A stretch of DNA of 8,529 nucleotides, taken from NCBI GenBank assembly GCA_024743015.1, contig JANSXJ010000145.1:1-8529 (forward strand), given 5' to 3'. Positions 7,348 to 8,529 of the stretch are shown one piece after another; positions within the stretch are counted from its first letter, which is position 1, and every line of letters starts with the position of its first letter. A program made the translations under genes and the position numbers. Below the pieces are notes generated by a model, which saw only the letters and a program-made list of their open reading frames with translations, had not been told where the DNA came from and did not search any database. This stretch comes from Hyphomonas sp. (GTDB lineage Bacteria > Pseudomonadota > Alphaproteobacteria > Caulobacterales > Hyphomonadaceae).

Positions 7348-7383
7348 GTGCATTTTTTAATACATATGTAGAGAGATCTTGGA

Positions 7384-7650
7384 ATGAAAAATTATGTAAA
7401 AATCGAAGGTGGGTACATATCCTTAAAGTACAGTTTTTTATTTGCGACCACAATCACTGTTGGAGTAGGTTTAGGATTGGGGCTGCTGTTCTCATCGCCG
7501 TATGCTGCGGTTGTAGGCGCAACCGTTTCTATGAGTGTTCTACTGGCGGCTTTTGACAGTCTCGAAAGAGTGATTGATGACGTTCTGTCCAATGAACAGG
7601 AGCAGGACGTGCCTCGCGAATCAAACTCCACGAACTCACCTTCACCCTGA
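7384..7650 (+). CDS. Small membrane protein with two predicted membrane segments, unknown function
   Basis: This 88-residue protein is not one I recognise. A hydrophobic Gly-rich stretch at about residues 16-36 (core VGVGLGLGLLF) and a second at 40-57 (core VVGATVSMSVLLAAF) suggest two membrane helices joined by a very short SSPY turn. They are followed by an acidic, polar tail (EQEQDV, then Asn, Ser and Pro) that probably faces one side of the membrane. The start ATG at 7384 has a GAGAG motif at 7371-7375, 8 nt upstream. The gene stands directly behind the duplicated promoter and 69 bp before the next gene on the same strand, so the two may be co-transcribed. Its AT-rich 5' end contrasts with the GC-rich region to the left. 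The coding call rests on the start signals, the promoter and the membrane-protein pattern, not on homology. Confidence 0.65.
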   Translation: MKNYVKIEGGYISLKYSFLFATTITVGVGLGLGLLFSSPYAAVVGATVSMSVLLAAFDSLERVIDDVLSNEQEQDVPRESNSTNSPSP

Positions 7651-7705
7651 CAATCTCTGTTGTGTTTTGACCGCAGCAAGCTAGGTTTCCGGTATTGTTC
7701 TTTCT

Positions 7706-7711
7706 GAGGGG
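7706..7711 (+). promoter_or_regulatory. Ribosome binding site of the 230-aa gene
   Basis: GAGGGG lies 8 nt before the ATG at 7720, a good Shine-Dalgarno at ideal spacing that fixes this start. The 69-bp gap also holds TTGACC (7667-7672) with a poor GGTATT 18 nt later, so an internal promoter is possible but weak. Confidence 0.6.
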
Positions 7712-7719
7712 CTGCGAAG

Positions 7720-8412
7720 ATGTGGGCATTTCTCGTCGAGAAGGTATTCTTGCAGGCGGCAGTGGGTCTGTTGGTGGCCTATCTTTATGGATCATCGCAA
7801 TTCAACACAGGATATGATGAAGGATTTGATCAGGGCAGAATCGACGCCGTTTCCGATTTTTCTGACGAAACTATCGACCTCGTACTAGAAAGAAATCTAA
7901 AAATCGATCAGGCGATCGATACCAGAAAAGCGAATGCAGAATCGGATATTGCGGACGAAAAAGCCGCTCATCAGTCGCAAATCCAAGAAGAGCGCATTGC
8001 ATTCGAATCAGAACTGGACGGTCGCGAAGCGCAATTCGTCGCAAGCCTAGATACGCTCATAGATGAACGGTATTCAAGTGAATTGGAAAATGCAGACCGG
8101 ACAGATTATGATCGAGGTTATAGTGACGGAAAAGTGTATGGCGAAGACGAGGCCACAAGGATATCCCAAGCGGCTTGTGAATCAGCCATGGCGGACTTTC
8201 GAAGCTACGGTCGCCTATGGAACGCGTTTTCCGACGCTATTTGGTCGTATGTCGAAGAGAAACCAGTAACCGAAACAGCGATGAGAAGCCGCGCCGAAGC
8301 TATTGTGGAAATCGCGTCTGAAGGGCGCAGATCAGCACTGGGCTTGGCTGCACAATTGAATAGCCAAGTTGATCAAATTGCTGCCGCTCTGAGAGTCCGA
8401 CTCGGAAGTTGA
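7720..8412 (+). CDS. Single-pass membrane protein with charged helical region and two GX3GX3G motifs; 3' end possibly altered by an IS
   Basis: This 230-residue protein is of unrecognised family. Residues 3-23 form a hydrophobic anchor (core LQAAVGLLVAYLY) without a clear signal-peptidase site. A GX3GX3G motif follows at G31/G35/G39 (YDEGFDQGRIDA). Residues 45-125 are long, Ala-, Glu-, Asp- and Gln-rich and likely helical or coiled coil. A second copy of the motif lies at G133/G137/G141 (YDRGYSDGKVYG). The rest (150-225) is again helical, with one Trp/aromatic-rich patch (RLWNAFSDAIWSYV). The arrangement suggests a membrane-anchored scaffold or filament-like protein; no catalytic motif is seen. 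Its stop codon abuts the transposase stop on the other strand, so the IS end must lie inside this frame, and the final residues (about RVRLGS) may be IS-encoded. The original protein may have been longer. The gene is likely co-transcribed with the one at 7384. Confidence 0.7.
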   Translation: MWAFLVEKVFLQAAVGLLVAYLYGSSQFNTGYDEGFDQGRIDAVSDFSDETIDLVLERNLKIDQAIDTRKANAESDIADEKAAHQSQIQEERIAFESELDGREAQFVASLDTLIDERYSSELENADRTDYDRGYSDGKVYGEDEATRISQAACESAMADFRSYGRLWNAFSDAIWSYVEEKPVTETAMRSRAEAIVEIASEGRRSALGLAAQLNSQVDQIAAALRVRLGS

Positions 8413-8529
8413 TCAAACATAACAATATCTTGCGAGACGACGGGTGAGGATGCGGATGTGCGCGATGAGCATCCAGGCGATTGCGCTTTCGATTGTCGTC
8501 TCCCAATCCTTCGCTAGGCGGCGGCAGCG
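8393..8529 (-). mobile_element. End of an IS5-family insertion sequence, running off the window
   Basis: The transposase stop is at 8413-8415, and an IS normally carries at least some bases plus a terminal inverted repeat beyond that stop. The element must therefore extend left into the end of the 230-aa gene. My best guess for the boundary is 8393, where GAGTCCGACTCGGAAG follows TGA (8390-8392). Several IS5 subgroups start with GAG or GGG and duplicate a TNA target. The exact boundary cannot be fixed without the other end, which lies outside the window. Confidence 0.5.
8413..8529 (-). CDS. IS5-family transposase, C-terminal fragment (continues past the window edge)
   Basis: Reading the minus strand from 8529 gives 38 codons ending in TGA at 8413-8415. 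The peptide contains RRLAKDWETTIESAIAWM followed by LIAHIRILTRRLARYC. The pattern of RRLAKDWE, a short alpha-helical AWMLIAHIRILTRRLA and then the end is typical of the C-terminus of IS5-family DDE transposases. The catalytic residues, including the glutamate motif, would lie upstream, beyond the window. The gene is convergent with the 230-aa gene and their stop codons are immediately adjacent. Whether the element is intact cannot be seen. The family call is from recognition of the C-terminal pattern; the IS name is not assigned. Confidence 0.75.
   Translation of the reverse strand, partial: RCRRLAKDWETTIESAIAWMLIAHIRILTRRLARYCYV

Larger units (their letters stand above)
7256..7381 (+). repeat. 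Exact 60-bp tandem duplication (two full copies plus 6 bp)
   Basis: The blocks 7261-7320 and 7321-7380 are identical over all 60 bases. The periodicity starts at 7256 (ATCTT occurs at 7256-7260, 7316-7320 and 7376-7380) and ends at 7381. The unit is about 28% GC, against GC-rich sequence to its left. Each copy holds a promoter, an ATTAT-TCG-ATAAT inverted repeat (7275-7287 and 7335-7347) overlapping the -10 box, a perfect 10-bp palindrome TACATATGTA (7301-7310 and 7361-7370) and a GAGAG motif. Complete identity suggests a recent event or, less likely, an assembly artefact. Confidence 0.95.

Noticed and set aside
7256..7381. The two 60-bp copies as a CRISPR array
   Set aside because: The copies are directly contiguous with no spacer, and contain promoter elements; this is a tandem duplication.
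8300..8506. 68-codon minus-strand frame at the right edge
   Set aside because: The neighbouring minus frame over 8413-8529 has a clear transposase C-terminus, so this one is an out-of-frame shadow.

Overview
The window looks like an accessory (genomic-island type) segment from a proteobacterium. The evidence is a patchwork of base composition, one very large defence-type gene, structured non-coding stretches, a recent tandem duplication, and the end of an IS5-family insertion sequence at the right edge. No housekeeping gene is present, so the genus cannot be fixed. The transposase C-terminus is of a kind common in proteobacteria, but that is family-level recall, not a search.

Layout: (1) 1-264 is GC-rich and apparently non-coding, but packed with inverted repeats. 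The strongest is an 11-bp perfect pair (4-14/109-119) that closes a multi-branched fold. (2) 265-371 is an AT-richer leader holding a possible promoter. (3) 372-6794 is a single 2140-codon gene. It encodes an Avs-like (antiviral STAND) protein with a Cap4/DUF4297-type PD-(D/E)xK nuclease at the N-terminus, a STAND NTPase in the middle, and about 1,600 residues of helical-repeat sensor at the C-terminus. (4) 6795-7255 is GC-rich with no convincing gene. It contains short imperfect repeats and a chain of hairpins, and ends in a 17-bp operator-like palindrome. (5) 7256-7381 is an abrupt AT-rich block made of an exact 60-bp tandem duplication. Each copy carries a near-consensus sigma70 promoter (TTGCAA, 17 nt, GATAAT). 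(6) 7384-7650 and 7720-8412 are two small unrecognised genes for membrane proteins, one with two predicted membrane segments and one with a single membrane anchor plus a long charged helical region and two GX3GX3G motifs. (7) 8413-8529, minus strand, is the C-terminal coding end of an IS5-family transposase. Its IS terminus very probably lies inside the last codons of the 230-aa gene, which may therefore be 3'-truncated.

Functional reading: by analogy with characterised Avs proteins, the 2140-aa protein would bind a conserved phage protein through its C-terminal repeats, oligomerise through its NTPase core and cut double-stranded DNA with the N-terminal nuclease. It appears self-contained, with no accessory protease or hydrolase gene beside it. 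The two downstream membrane proteins have their own duplicated promoter and are separated from it by about 590 bp, so a joint function is only a possibility. The least explained parts are the folded segment at 4-119, the duplicated promoter with its adjacent palindrome, and the GX3-repeat membrane protein.
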